The notes beneath the pieces were generated by a model. That model had not been told where the DNA came from. It was given only the letters and a program-made list of their open reading frames with translations, and did no database searches. Shown here one piece after another: positions 30,729-39,499 of a DNA stretch of 64,000 nucleotides. Each line of letters starts with the position of its first letter. Positions within the stretch are counted from its first letter, which is position 1. Source of the stretch: Psychrobacter sp. JCM 18903 (GTDB lineage: Bacteria; Pseudomonadota; Gammaproteobacteria; Pseudomonadales; Moraxellaceae); assembly GCF_000586475.1 (NCBI RefSeq), contig NZ_BAWJ01000009.1, positions 88,088 to 152,087 of the forward strand, written 5' to 3'. The position numbers were made by a program, and so were the translations under genes.

Positions 30729-31358
30729 ATGCCCTCAAGTCACAACAATAGAGTCAGTAGCTGGGATGAGATAGAAGACTCAGCGCTGGTTCAATTGGTG
30801 TATGTTAGTAGTTTGACGCTTGTCTCACGTTTAAGCGCCTCTATATTTGATGAAGTAGAATGTCATGCGCGTAACTATAATCAACAGCATGGCATTACAG
30901 GTACTCTATGTTATGGTAGTGGTCATTTTTTGCAATGCATCGAAGGTGAGAAAGCGCACGTATTTGCCTTAAAGCAACGCATATTTGCGGATAAGCGCCA
31001 TAAGAATACTGAAATATTGCTGTTACAGACGATAGAACATCGCCGTTTTGCGGATTGGCGTATGCGCTTATTATTTTTAGAGCGTTGGTTATGGTCACCA
31101 GCGAGCAAAAAGCAAGCCGCACAGTTATCGCCATATTTGCCATTTGCGCCGCATAATTGGTCGCCTGATCGTACCGAGAATTTTTTACAAATCATCAAAA
31201 CCTTTGATACGCCGCCACATATTAAAGCGGCTGGTATTACCTATAATGCACTGGGCAATATGTTTCGTCATATCGCCGCCCCGCACCAAGCATTTTTAAT
31301 CGTTCAAGGTTTTTTAAGTGTGTTATTAGTGATAGCGCTAGTGTTGTTATTTTTATAA
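30729..31358 (+). CDS. BLUF-domain blue-light sensor with C-terminal membrane helix
   Basis: 209 residues. BLUF domain in residues 19-115 with the flavin-pocket residues Tyr25 ('LVYVSS'), Asn51 ('NQQHGITG'), Gln69 ('FLQCIEG') and 'FADWRM' (Trp110, Met112) all present, so FAD binding and photocycle are expected. After a helical part the protein ends in a strongly hydrophobic segment (about 188-209), predicted to anchor it in the membrane by its C-terminus. Short BLUF proteins usually act through partner proteins; here the anchor suggests a membrane partner. Monocistronic, flanked by a strong terminator. Confidence 0.87.
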   Translation: MPSSHNNRVSSWDEIEDSALVQLVYVSSLTLVSRLSASIFDEVECHARNYNQQHGITGTLCYGSGHFLQCIEGEKAHVFALKQRIFADKRHKNTEILLLQTIEHRRFADWRMRLLFLERWLWSPASKKQAAQLSPYLPFAPHNWSPDRTENFLQIIKTFDTPPHIKAAGITYNALGNMFRHIAAPHQAFLIVQGFLSVLLVIALVLLFL

Positions 31359-31379
31359 ATAATCGCTTTGATAAGCCAA

Positions 31380-31415
31380 AAAAAGACGCTAAACCATCAC
31401 GTTTAGCGTCTTTTT
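31380..31415. terminator. Bidirectional terminator
   Basis: Perfect 15-bp stem (AAAAAGACGCTAAAC and complement) with a six-base loop, between the convergent BLUF and FAD-oxidase genes. Confidence 0.92.
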
Positions 31416-31453
31416 CGTACTCTTATTTATTACTTTAATTATTAAATAAGCAC

Positions 31454-32899
31454 TTACATATCAAAAATTTTGCCACGGTTCATAATATTATTCGGATCAA
31501 AGACTTTTTTCACCTCTCGTAAGTACTCAATCTCAATCTCACTGCGGCTATATTGTAAATAAGGCTTTTTAGTCATACCGACGCCATGTTCGGCAGATAC
31601 TGAACCGCCATATTTTTGCACCGTCTCAAACACGTGTTTGTTGACGATTTGACACTCGGCAAAGAAATCATCTTTGCTCATGTTCTCAGGCTTTAAGATA
31701 TTAAGATGCAAGTTACCATCACCGATATGACCGAACCAGCAGACTTCAAAGTCAGGGTAGTTGCTGCTAACGATGTGATCAATCTCGGTGATAAACTCAG
31801 GGACATAGCTTATCAGTACGGATACATCGTTCTTATAAGGGGTAAATACTGAAATGGTCTCGGAGATGTATTCGCGCAATTTCCACAGCTCTTCAGCCTG
31901 TGCCAAGCTTTGGCTCATGACACCATCGACGACCCAACCTTGTTCCATACAATGCTCAAATATCGCCATGGCTTTATCCATGATAGGCTCGTATGGCGCT
32001 TCGAACTCTAATAGCGTATAGAACTTGGTGCGCGACTCAAATGGCTCTTGTACTTGACCGTGTGCCATCAGTTTATCAATCGCTACATCATCAAAGAACT
32101 CAAACGCGGTCAAATCAATCTTCGCTTGAAAGGCAGACAACACATTCATGACATCATTAAAGCTGTCCATGCCCAGTACCATGACATTTAAGTCTTGTGG
32201 CTGACGCTCAAGCTTGATTTGCGCATGGGTGACAAGCCCAAGCGTGCCTTCACTACCGATAAACAATTGACGCAAATCATAACCAGTGGCGTTTTTGACC
32301 ATACCGCGGTTGAGCTGCAAGATATCGCCTTTACCAGTGACCACTGTCAGCCCCATAATCCATTGACGAGTCATGCCATAGCGTATGACTTTGATACCGC
32401 CTGCATTGGTGCCAATATTGCCACCGATTTGACTTGAGCCAGCTGAGGCAAAGTCGACAGGGTAGTACAAGTCTTTAGACTCTGCGAATGATTGCAACTG
32501 CTGAGTAATGACGCCTGCTTCGACTTCAACTATTCGATCGGCTGGATAAAACTGTCCGATACGGTTCATTTTATCCATACTGACGACAATCTCGCCATTG
32601 GCGGCGACGGCACCAGCTGACAAACCGGTACGACCGCCACTTGGCGTTAGTACCACATTGTGCTCATTGGCAAGCAGTACAATCGCTTGTACTTGCTCAG
32701 TAGTCTTCGGAAAGACGATGGCAGCAGCAGCAGGCGCAAAATGCTTAGTCCAGTCTTTGCCCCAATGCTCTAAGCTCTCAGGGTCGGTTTTGATTTGGAT
32801 GGCGTCAAACTGATGAACATCCATCAAAGTGCTCAAAATAGTTTGAACAGCAGCTGTTGTATGGGTTGCAGAGGTGCTTTGGCTAGATAAAGAAGTCAT
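31454..32899 (-). CDS. FAD-linked D-2-hydroxyacid (D-2-hydroxyglutarate-like) dehydrogenase
   Basis: 481 residues of the VAO/PCMH flavoprotein family. FAD domain with 'LTPSGGRTGLSAGAV', 'GSSQIGGNIGTNAGG' and 'IGSEGTLGLVT'; C-terminal FAD-oxidase domain with 'GHIGDGNLHLNIL' (metal-binding His) and 'SAEHGVGMTKKPYL'. The family includes D-lactate and D-2-hydroxyglutarate dehydrogenases. Divergent from serA: in Pseudomonas a D2HGDH beside serA oxidises the D-2-hydroxyglutarate that SerA makes from 2-oxoglutarate, pulling serine synthesis forward. I infer the same role. ATG 32899; a TTG two codons upstream is in frame. Confidence 0.85.
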   Translation of the reverse strand: MTSLSSQSTSATHTTAAVQTILSTLMDVHQFDAIQIKTDPESLEHWGKDWTKHFAPAAAAIVFPKTTEQVQAIVLLANEHNVVLTPSGGRTGLSAGAVAANGEIVVSMDKMNRIGQFYPADRIVEVEAGVITQQLQSFAESKDLYYPVDFASAGSSQIGGNIGTNAGGIKVIRYGMTRQWIMGLTVVTGKGDILQLNRGMVKNATGYDLRQLFIGSEGTLGLVTHAQIKLERQPQDLNVMVLGMDSFNDVMNVLSAFQAKIDLTAFEFFDDVAIDKLMAHGQVQEPFESRTKFYTLLEFEAPYEPIMDKAMAIFEHCMEQGWVVDGVMSQSLAQAEELWKLREYISETISVFTPYKNDVSVLISYVPEFITEIDHIVSSNYPDFEVCWFGHIGDGNLHLNILKPENMSKDDFFAECQIVNKHVFETVQKYGGSVSAEHGVGMTKKPYLQYSRSEIEIEYLREVKKVFDPNNIMNRGKIFDM

Positions 32900-33380
32900 G
32901 GTCAAATCTCGGTATAAACGTAAGCGCTATGCCTAAAGGGGATTATTATATCGCTAAATGGATATAAACATAGCCACATAGGTATGTTTATATAGTACGT
33001 ATTTATATGATTATAAGTGAGCCAGTAAAGCAATGATAGAAAGATGTCATGTTGCGTGCTTATATGGCGGTAAATGGTAAAAAATAGTTTAATAAACGTC
33101 GAACAGCGTGATTTACTATAGCATAAAAAGTTTTCAGGCTTGATAACCAATAATTCATCTAATCTGCTAACATCGCCGCCCAATTTTGTGTAAGATATCC
33201 AGACTGTTTTCGTTTCACCCACCCTATAGTTAAAGCATTGGTAAGTGGTTACGACGTTAACCTCATTTAATGTACTCAGTGTATGGTTTGCGCTTGGTTA
33301 CTTTGTACCTACTTTAAACGGCTTCGACTACAGATTATCCCTCAGATAATTTTACAAGACAATTATAGGACAGTTCTCAT
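32900..33380. other. Divergent promoter region D2HGDH-like / serA
   Basis: 481 bases without a gene between two divergent, probably functionally linked genes. Promoters expected on both strands; no clear operator or attenuator was recognised. Confidence 0.4.
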
Positions 33381-34607
33381 ATGGCGTTATCACTACAAAA
33401 AGACAAAATCCGGTTTTTATTGCTTGAAGGTCTACATGACAATGCTTTAAAAGTATTGGAAGGAGCTGGTTATCATAACATCGAGAATATCAGTCACGCA
33501 TTAGATCAAGATGAGCTGATCGAAAAGATTAAAGACGCTCACTTTATCGGTATCCGTTCGCGTACGCAATTGACACGTGAAGTACTTGAGCACGCGCACA
33601 AGCTCATCGGTATTGGCTGCTTTTGTATCGGTACCAACCAAGTAGACTTAGACGCTGCACGTGATTTGGGTATCCCCGTCTTTAACGCGCCATACTCAAA
33701 TACCCGTTCGGTAGCTGAATTGGTATTGGCCGAAGCCATCATGTTATATCGCGGCATTCCTGAAAAGAACGCGACCGTACATCGTGGCGGTTGGGGCAAG
33801 TCTGCGACCAATTCACATGAAGTACGTGGTAAGACTATCGGTATCGTCGGTTATGGCTCTATCGGTTCGCAACTGTCTGTCTTGGCAGAAAGCTTTGGTA
33901 TGAAAGTCATTTATCATGATGCTGTGACCAAATTGCCACTAGGTAATGCGGTACAAGTAGGTAGCTTAGAAGAGCTACTATCAACGGCTGACATCGTGAC
34001 ATTGCATGTGCCTGATGTACCAAGCACCCGCTACATGATGAAAGCTGAGCAGTTCGCGCATATGAAAGACGGCAGCTACTTTATCAATGCCGCTCGTGGT
34101 ACTTGCGTAGAGATTGATGATTTAGCCGCTGTGCTTGAATCTGGTAAAATCTTGGGCGCAGCGATCGACGTATTCCCGAAAGAGCCAAAATCAGCTGATG
34201 AAGAGTTTGAATCACCACTGCGTAAATTTGATAACGTCATCTTGACGCCGCATATCGGTGGTTCAACTCAAGAAGCACAGGCCAATATCGGACTTGAAGT
34301 CGCTGATAAGTTTGTTAGATACTCTGACCAAGGTGACACAGCGACAGCCGTGAACTTCCCAGAAGTTTCTATTCCATTCAAAGAAAACTCGCATCGTTTG
34401 TTACATATCCATAGAAACGTGCCAGGCGTGCTGTCTCAGATCAACCGTCTGTTTGCAGAAGCAGGAATTAATATCTTAGCACAGAGCCTAATGACAGAAG
34501 GCGATGTCGGTTATTTGGTCATGGATGTTGATTATAATGATTCAACTGCCGCGCTAGATCAGTTAAAAGACGTAGAAGAGACGATTCGCGTGCGTATTTT
34601 GTTTTAA
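33381..34607 (+). CDS. serA: D-3-phosphoglycerate dehydrogenase
   Basis: 408 residues; first step of serine biosynthesis, 3-phosphoglycerate to phosphohydroxypyruvate. Seen: Rossmann motif 'GIVGYGSIGSQ', catalytic Arg in 'NAARGT', Glu in 'VFPKEP' and His in 'LTPHIGGSTQEA', and a C-terminal ACT domain ('HRNVPGVLSQINRLFAEAGIN') that binds serine for feedback inhibition, as in E. coli SerA. 'RSRTQLT' and 'GCFCIGTNQVDL' are typical. The frame is intact. Confidence 0.97.
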   Translation: MALSLQKDKIRFLLLEGLHDNALKVLEGAGYHNIENISHALDQDELIEKIKDAHFIGIRSRTQLTREVLEHAHKLIGIGCFCIGTNQVDLDAARDLGIPVFNAPYSNTRSVAELVLAEAIMLYRGIPEKNATVHRGGWGKSATNSHEVRGKTIGIVGYGSIGSQLSVLAESFGMKVIYHDAVTKLPLGNAVQVGSLEELLSTADIVTLHVPDVPSTRYMMKAEQFAHMKDGSYFINAARGTCVEIDDLAAVLESGKILGAAIDVFPKEPKSADEEFESPLRKFDNVILTPHIGGSTQEAQANIGLEVADKFVRYSDQGDTATAVNFPEVSIPFKENSHRLLHIHRNVPGVLSQINRLFAEAGINILAQSLMTEGDVGYLVMDVDYNDSTAALDQLKDVEETIRVRILF

Positions 34608-34642
34608 ATAATATTTGCATGTAGGAATAATTTTTAGCATAG

Positions 34643-34681
34643 AAATAGCAGACCATCATTCAGATAGTCTGCTATTTTTTT
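34643..34681 (+). terminator. Terminator after serA
   Basis: Perfect 11-bp stem AAATAGCAGAC / GTCTGCTATTT followed by a T run, 35 bases after the serA stop. Confidence 0.85.
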
Positions 34682-35015
34682 GTCTTAAATCAAGCAATTG
34701 CGACGTTCAATCATGGCATTGATGCTTTCTATTTATGAGTAACACAAATTATAGCGAATGTAAGTTTTACATTCACTATACTCATTTTTATATAAGTTAA
34801 CATTATCTTAATTATAGGGTCTTATTAACAATCTAAACTACACCAGTACATTAAGCCTATAATGATGAATATATTTTTAATGAACAACATGATTAATTAT
34901 GTTTTCGAGGTAAATCACGGTTATGTTCTGCGGACAGGCATACTTAAAAATAGTAAATAGCTTGCTGAAGAAGATAATTCATTTAACACATACAATTGAC
35001 TGAATAGGATGATTC
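34682..35015. other. Intergenic region upstream of the periplasmic HIUase
   Basis: About 330 AT-rich bases. Contains the palindrome GAATGTAA-GTT-TTACATTC (34755-34773), a possible operator, and otherwise nothing recognisable. Confidence 0.4.
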
Positions 35016-35447
35016 ATGAAAAACAACTTACTCAAGGCAGCTGCATTTGGTAGCGTATTAGCTATGACTGCAACGGCTAGCCATGCTGCTGGTGATCAAG
35101 ATAAATATCAATTATCTAGTCATATTTTAGATATTAGCACGGGTAAACCAGCACCAAACGTCAATGTAAAACTGATGATGCAAGAGAAAACTGGTAGCTG
35201 GAAATTGCTTAATGCGCAAAAGACTGATAATAATGGTCGTATCGGCAACTTCTTACCGAATCAAGACGGTGTTGAGCATGACGGTACTTATAAGTTGATT
35301 TTTGAGACGACTCCTTATTTCCGAAATCAAGGTCTAGAGTCTTTCTATCCGTATGTTGAAGTCAATTTCAATATCGAAGGCGATAACCATTACCATGTGC
35401 CAATCACTTTGTCTCCATACGGCTATAGCACTTACCGCGGTAGCTAA
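35016..35447 (+). CDS. Periplasmic 5-hydroxyisourate hydrolase (transthyretin-like)
   Basis: 143 residues. A Sec signal peptide (about 1-24, ending 'ASHA') precedes a complete transthyretin-like domain: 'LSSHILDISTGKPAPNV' with the catalytic His, an Arg in 'NNGRIGN', His in 'HYHVPITLSPYGYSTYRGS', and the diagnostic C-terminal Y-R-G-S. HIUase converts hydroxyisourate to OHCU in urate breakdown. Periplasmic versions are known in some gammaproteobacteria. No uricase, OHCU decarboxylase or other purine genes are nearby, so its substrate source is open. Confidence 0.9.
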   Translation: MKNNLLKAAAFGSVLAMTATASHAAGDQDKYQLSSHILDISTGKPAPNVNVKLMMQEKTGSWKLLNAQKTDNNGRIGNFLPNQDGVEHDGTYKLIFETTPYFRNQGLESFYPYVEVNFNIEGDNHYHVPITLSPYGYSTYRGS

Positions 35448-35490
35448 GCCATATTACGTACTCAATAAGTCATAGGTTAGTACTAATAAA

Positions 35491-35538
35491 GCAAAAAGGA
35501 CGCCCCAATCAAATGTTTGATTGGGGCGTCCTTTTTGC
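35491..35538. terminator. Very long bidirectional terminator hairpin
   Basis: A perfect inverted repeat with 23-base arms (35491-35513 and 35516-35538) and practically no loop, AT-flanked, between the convergent HIUase and trhO genes. Confidence 0.92.
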
Positions 35539-35555
35539 TTTTATCCATCTTAACT

Positions 35556-36640
35556 TTATTCAGCGTTAGCTTTATTGGCTTCCTCTGCTTGGCGACGTAC
35601 TTCGATTTTAGCGGCTTTGCGTTTCTCAATCACATCAATCACATCACTACCAATATGCGCTTCGCCACGTTTCTTTGCCAGCTGCATTTGATGCTCACGT
35701 TCGCGAAATCTGGCTTTTTGCTCATCCGTTGCTTTATCAATACAATGCGGGCAAGACTCGCCTTTGATGTAAGCAAGGCTTTGCATGTCATCGACAGTAA
35801 TGGGCATACGGCAGGCGAAGCATTGCTCATAGCTGCCTTTTTCTAAGTTATGATTGACCGACACGCGGTTATCAAAAACGAAGCAATCGCCTTGCCACAT
35901 AGAGTCGCTGGCTGGAATTTCTTCTAGATATTTTAAGATGCCGCCCTCTAAATGATACACCTCTTCAAATCCTGCTCGCGCATATAAGCAGTAGACTTCT
36001 CACAGCGTATACCACCAGTACAGAACATCGCGATTTTTTTATGTTTGGCTGGATCCATCTCTTTTGCGACGTATTCTGGGAACTCGCGGAACGTTTCGGT
36101 ATTTGGATTGACGGCATTTTGGAACGTACCGATTTTAACTTCATAATCATTACGGGTGTCGATAAGAATGACGTCAGGATCTGAGATTAACGCATTCCAT
36201 TCGCTTGGTTTTACATAGCGTCCAACTGATTGCAATGGGTCGATATTTTCAACGCCCATGGTAACGATTTCTTTTTTGAGCTTCACTTTGGTACGATAAA
36301 AAGGCTGAGCATCGGTATAAGATTCTTTAAAGGTAAAGCTGCCAATCGCTTCGATACTGCGCAGATACTCAAGGACGTTATCAATACCTTGGCGTGTGCC
36401 AGAAATCGTACCATTAATGCCTTCATTAGCAATCAATAACGTGCCTTTGACATCATTATCGAGCATGTTATTTAAAATTGGCTCGCGGTATTGCTCAAAG
36501 TCAGCAAAACGCGTGAACTTATATAGAGCGGCAACGACGATGTTATTGGTGACGCTATCGTAGGCTGGGGCTGATTTGTTGTCGGTGACAGTGCTGTTTT
36601 GGATATTGCTAGCTGTATTATGGTCTTGAATGGTACTCAT
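35556..36640 (-). CDS. trhO: tRNA uridine(34) hydroxylase (rhodanese-like, YceA/TrhO)
   Basis: Makes 5-hydroxyuridine at tRNA position 34. N-terminal ferredoxin-like part ('[14 protein letters not shown]'), rhodanese domain with active-site Cys loop '[14 protein letters not shown]' and '[13 protein letters not shown]', then a C-terminal zinc-type region with 'CFACRMPI' and 'CPHC' followed by a basic tail. A one-base deletion near 35968 (expected '[16 protein letters not shown]') splits it. The ATG at 36640 is preceded by GCAGGAG. Identity is clear. Confidence 0.92.
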
Positions 36641-36959
36641 ATTTTTCTCCTGCTGGCTAGGTCGCAAACCTAGTGCATTGGGTTTAAGGTGCTTTTTAAA
36701 ATTAACGGTTGAAATTAATTGGTAATGCTATAACACTAGCACGATTGTGGAATTGGCTAATGCGGGCGTAGTGTAGCAAATTTTAGGGAAGTTTTGAATA
36801 CTTTAATAGCGAATGGTATCGCTAAAGCAATGCCGACTCACTAAAGAAATCTTATCTGAGTGATTATCAATTTTAGGCATTTATCCGATGAGTAGAGCTT
36901 GCTATAGTAGACGTTTGCTCATCGTTTGGTTCTATTTATTTCATTATTAAGGCGCTCGT
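36641..36959. other. Intergenic region at the left edge of the R-M island
   Basis: 319 bases between divergent trhO and the truncated R-M fragment. Carries the trhO promoter. No gene or repeat seen. Confidence 0.4.
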
Positions 36960-37151
36960 ATGTCTCTGTTTCAATCTATCGTCATCGAAAAGTATGTCCG
37001 CGAACTTGATAGCACTCAGCTAGAGACGGCTTGGCAGACTTATAGCCATTGTTTTCTAGACCTATCAAAGCAGGACAACATCCGCCTAAGTAAAGAAAAA
37101 GATTATCAAGAAAGTTGTTTGTTGAGTTTCAGTAAAGTATTAATAAATTAG
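36960..37151 (+). pseudogene. N-terminal stump of a type II/IIG restriction-modification protein
   Basis: 63 codons starting 'MSLFQSIVIEKYV' and containing 'DNIRLSKEKDYQE'. This matches the general pattern of the N-terminus of Eco57I-like combined restriction-methylation proteins (hydrophobic start, then an 'NIR-SKE--YQE' block), which are normally close to or over 1000 residues. After 'YQE' the sequence stops resembling the family and reaches TAA within about 12 codons. I infer a remnant left when the present R-M genes replaced the rest. A real small gene is possible but less likely. Confidence 0.5.
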
Positions 37152-37159
37152 TACTCTAC

Positions 37160-37180
37160 TGAAGTGTGTGTATAATTGAT
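37160..37180 (+). promoter_or_regulatory. Probable extended -10 promoter for the restriction gene
   Basis: TGTGTATAAT (TATAAT at 37171-37176) about 40 bases upstream of the restriction endonuclease ATG, which has its own TAGGA ribosome site. Confidence 0.5.
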
Positions 37181-37215
37181 GCTTCAAATTTACTAGAAAT
37201 ACCATGTAGGAAACT

Positions 37216-37935
37216 ATGGACAATAAAAGTGAACAAGAACTATTGGATATAATAGCCAAATATTTTCAAGAAAAGATATTCGACAATCATAGAATAAATG
37301 TGATCAAAACACATTCAAAGCTAAAGTCGTATAAGATAAATCCAATTCTTGTTAAGTACTTATCTAAGATTTTAGAAGATGATTTCACACCTCTTGGTAT
37401 AGCTAAAGCCTTATATTATCCACGGGTTTTAGGAACTTCAATAAACACATCTTTCGGGACTCGTATTCAGAATATGTTTGTGGAATTGGATTTAGCCCAA
37501 GGTTCATTAATAAAAGGCATGGATATTGAGTTTGAAGATAAAGTTGATGGTCGGAAGAAATGGTGTCAATTAAAATCAGGACCAAACACCATAAATTCAG
37601 AGGATGTCAATCCACTTCTAGCTAAATTTACAACAGTAACAAATCTAGCTAGAACCAATGCCATAAATCTAAATAACTCAGATTTGATACTAGGTGTTTT
37701 ATACGGCGATGAAAGCCAATTAAGCCAACACTATAAGGAAATTGATAAGCAGTTTCCTGTTGTTATTGGCAATGAGTTTTGGCATAGACTGACAGGGTAC
37801 TCTGGATTTTACGAAAAGCTGGTTGGGAAATTGGATAATATGATTCTTAATATGTACTCACATGATTTCTTTAAACAAGGCTATATAGCATTGGCAAAAG
37901 AAATTGAAGAATCCTCACTGTTTGATTTCTCATAA
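37216..37935 (+). CDS. Type II restriction endonuclease
   Basis: 239 residues, AT-rich codon use. The core 'GMDIEFEDKVDGRKKWCQLKSGP' region (residues about 101-123) fits a PD-(D/E)XK nuclease: Asp103, Glu105 and Q118-L-K120, with the preceding helix 'FGTRIQNMFVEL'. It resembles restriction enzymes annotated in PmeII/TdeIII-like families, but I cannot fix the family or recognition site. It faces a C5 methyltransferase and their 3' ends overlap by 55 bases, which supports a cognate pair. Confidence 0.78.
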   Translation: MDNKSEQELLDIIAKYFQEKIFDNHRINVIKTHSKLKSYKINPILVKYLSKILEDDFTPLGIAKALYYPRVLGTSINTSFGTRIQNMFVELDLAQGSLIKGMDIEFEDKVDGRKKWCQLKSGPNTINSEDVNPLLAKFTTVTNLARTNAINLNNSDLILGVLYGDESQLSQHYKEIDKQFPVVIGNEFWHRLTGYSGFYEKLVGKLDNMILNMYSHDFFKQGYIALAKEIEESSLFDFS

Positions 37936-39140
37936 TAAGCATTTAAAAATTTCACTAAAGAGTATCCGACTTCCTTACCTAGATTGCAAGGGACGGCATT
38001 ACCAATTTGTTTATATTGTTGAGAGGTTGAACCAATAAATTTCCAATCATCGGGGAAGGTTTGGATGCGTGCGTACTCTCTCACTGTAAACGGACGAGTT
38101 TCATCAGGATGACAACGTTCAGTTTGTTTCTGAGCAGGGCTACAAGTCAGAGTAAGGCTAGGCTCATCCCATCCTATCCGTCTAGCCATTCCAGTTTTAC
38201 CGCCACCTAAATAAAAGCTTTTACCCATATATTCCTTTTGAATATCGAGAGGTAAATCCCGCCAATAGCCTTTAGGTGGTACTAAGTCAAGAACTTCTTT
38301 TTTATGTATGGGGTATTTTGCACCATCTGATTTCGGAACGTCTGTTTGATATAGCATCCCTTTTTTTAGAGCATCTCTCAAATTATAAACTCTATTTGAT
38401 GGTTTGGGGTATTGATAATTTATATCAATGTCTTTACGTATACCAATAATAAATAAGCGTTCTCGCTTTTGAGGTACATTATAGTGAATAGCTTTTAATA
38501 CCTGCACTGGAACAACTCGATATCCAATTTCATCAAGAACGGAAATCATACCTTCTAAAGTTTTACCCTTTTCATGCGACATTAAACCTCTGACATTTTC
38601 CCCAACACAAATTAATGGTCGAACCTCATTAACTGCTCGTGCAAAATCATAAAATAATGTACCACGTGTATCTTCAAGCCCAAGCTTTCTACCTGCATAG
38701 CTAAAAGCCTGACAAGGAAAACCACCTGTCACGATATCGACTTGGCCTTTGTATTCTGAAAAGTCGAACGACTTAATATCACCTTCTAGTACGTTCCAGT
38801 TAGGACGGTTGTGTCGTAACGTTTGACAAGCCCATTTATCTATTTCATTGAGTGCTACACATTCAATGCCAGACTGCTCAAGTCCTAAGGCGAGTCCACC
38901 TGCACCTGCAAACAATTCAAGAACAGTATATTTTTTATGAGGTTTGACAAAGTTAATTATTGGATCGGTTAACAAAGTAGGCTGTAAAATAGCGTTGATA
39001 TCCTTTTTTCTATAAACTCGATAATTACTTATGGGTTCGCGAAAGGCAGTTAACTTACCTTTATTATCCCATCTACGTAGAGTTTGTTTGCATTTTCCAA
39101 GAATAATGGAAGCTTCGGCAATAGTATAAAATTTTCTCAT
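37881..39140 (-). CDS. DNA (cytosine-5) methyltransferase with N-terminal HTH domain
   Basis: About 419 residues. N-terminal MerR/excisionase-like helix-turn-helix ('YTIAEASIILGKCKQTLRRWD', residues about 5-50), then a complete C5 methyltransferase: motif I 'LELFAGAGGLALGLE', catalytic motif IV 'GGFPCQAFSYAG', motif VI 'GENVRGL', motif VIII 'QKRERLFIIGI', motif IX 'RPFTVREYARIQTFP' and X 'QIGNAVP'. It protects DNA from the adjacent convergent endonuclease. The HTH could repress its own promoter, which has repeated sequence. ATG 39140 chosen; 39155 is in frame. The frame is intact. Confidence 0.93.
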   Translation of the reverse strand: MRKFYTIAEASIILGKCKQTLRRWDNKGKLTAFREPISNYRVYRKKDINAILQPTLLTDPIINFVKPHKKYTVLELFAGAGGLALGLEQSGIECVALNEIDKWACQTLRHNRPNWNVLEGDIKSFDFSEYKGQVDIVTGGFPCQAFSYAGRKLGLEDTRGTLFYDFARAVNEVRPLICVGENVRGLMSHEKGKTLEGMISVLDEIGYRVVPVQVLKAIHYNVPQKRERLFIIGIRKDIDINYQYPKPSNRVYNLRDALKKGMLYQTDVPKSDGAKYPIHKKEVLDLVPPKGYWRDLPLDIQKEYMGKSFYLGGGKTGMARRIGWDEPSLTLTCSPAQKQTERCHPDETRPFTVREYARIQTFPDDWKFIGSTSQQYKQIGNAVPCNLGKEVGYSLVKFLNAYYEKSNSEDSSISFANAI

Positions 39141-39145
39141 TGAAA

Positions 39146-39173
39146 CATTATACATGGTTATACAGTGGTTATA
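39146..39173 (-). promoter_or_regulatory. Direct repeats and -10-like sequences at the methyltransferase promoter
   Basis: On the minus strand the sequence reads TATAACCACTG, TATAACCATG, TATAATG in succession, a 10-11-base direct repeat immediately upstream of the methyltransferase start. Candidate operator for the HTH domain of the methyltransferase itself, overlapping the likely -10 element. Confidence 0.45.
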
Positions 39174-39499
39174 TAATATCTAATGCATTAAATTATCTTT
39201 TTACTCTCTAGTGCTTTCATGCTATTTCCAAAAATTAGAGTAATGTGAGAAACTTGAGCATACACTACATATATTATGCTTAGCAATTTTGACTAAGCTA
39301 ATCTTACTTTTTGGGTTTGGGGCTATACGAGTATCTACTCATTGAGAATATAAGCCTTTAAATTCATGATTAGTCTCCGTCAAAGAATGTATGGGTAATT
39401 CTCTATAAAAAAAAGTAAAATGTGAGCGAAACAGACAACAAAAAATCCAGCTCAAAGGCTGGATTTTTATTTTTAAAATAAAACTGTATGTTGCTAGGT
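39174..39499. other. Right flank of the R-M island
   Basis: About 326 AT-rich bases without a gene. The terminator of the Sel1 gene lies at 39441-39468. I found no direct repeat matching the left flank and no transposase remnant. Confidence 0.4.
39441..39468 (-). terminator. Terminator after the Sel1-repeat gene
   Basis: Perfect 11-bp stem AAAAATCCAGC / GCTGGATTTTT with a six-base loop; the minus strand carries the T run. Confidence 0.85.

Noticed and set aside
36960..39155. Integron, transposon or prophage carrying the R-M genes
   Set aside because: No integrase, transposase, tRNA-adjacent attachment site or flanking direct repeats were found; only AT-rich composition and the neighbouring gene stump suggest transfer.
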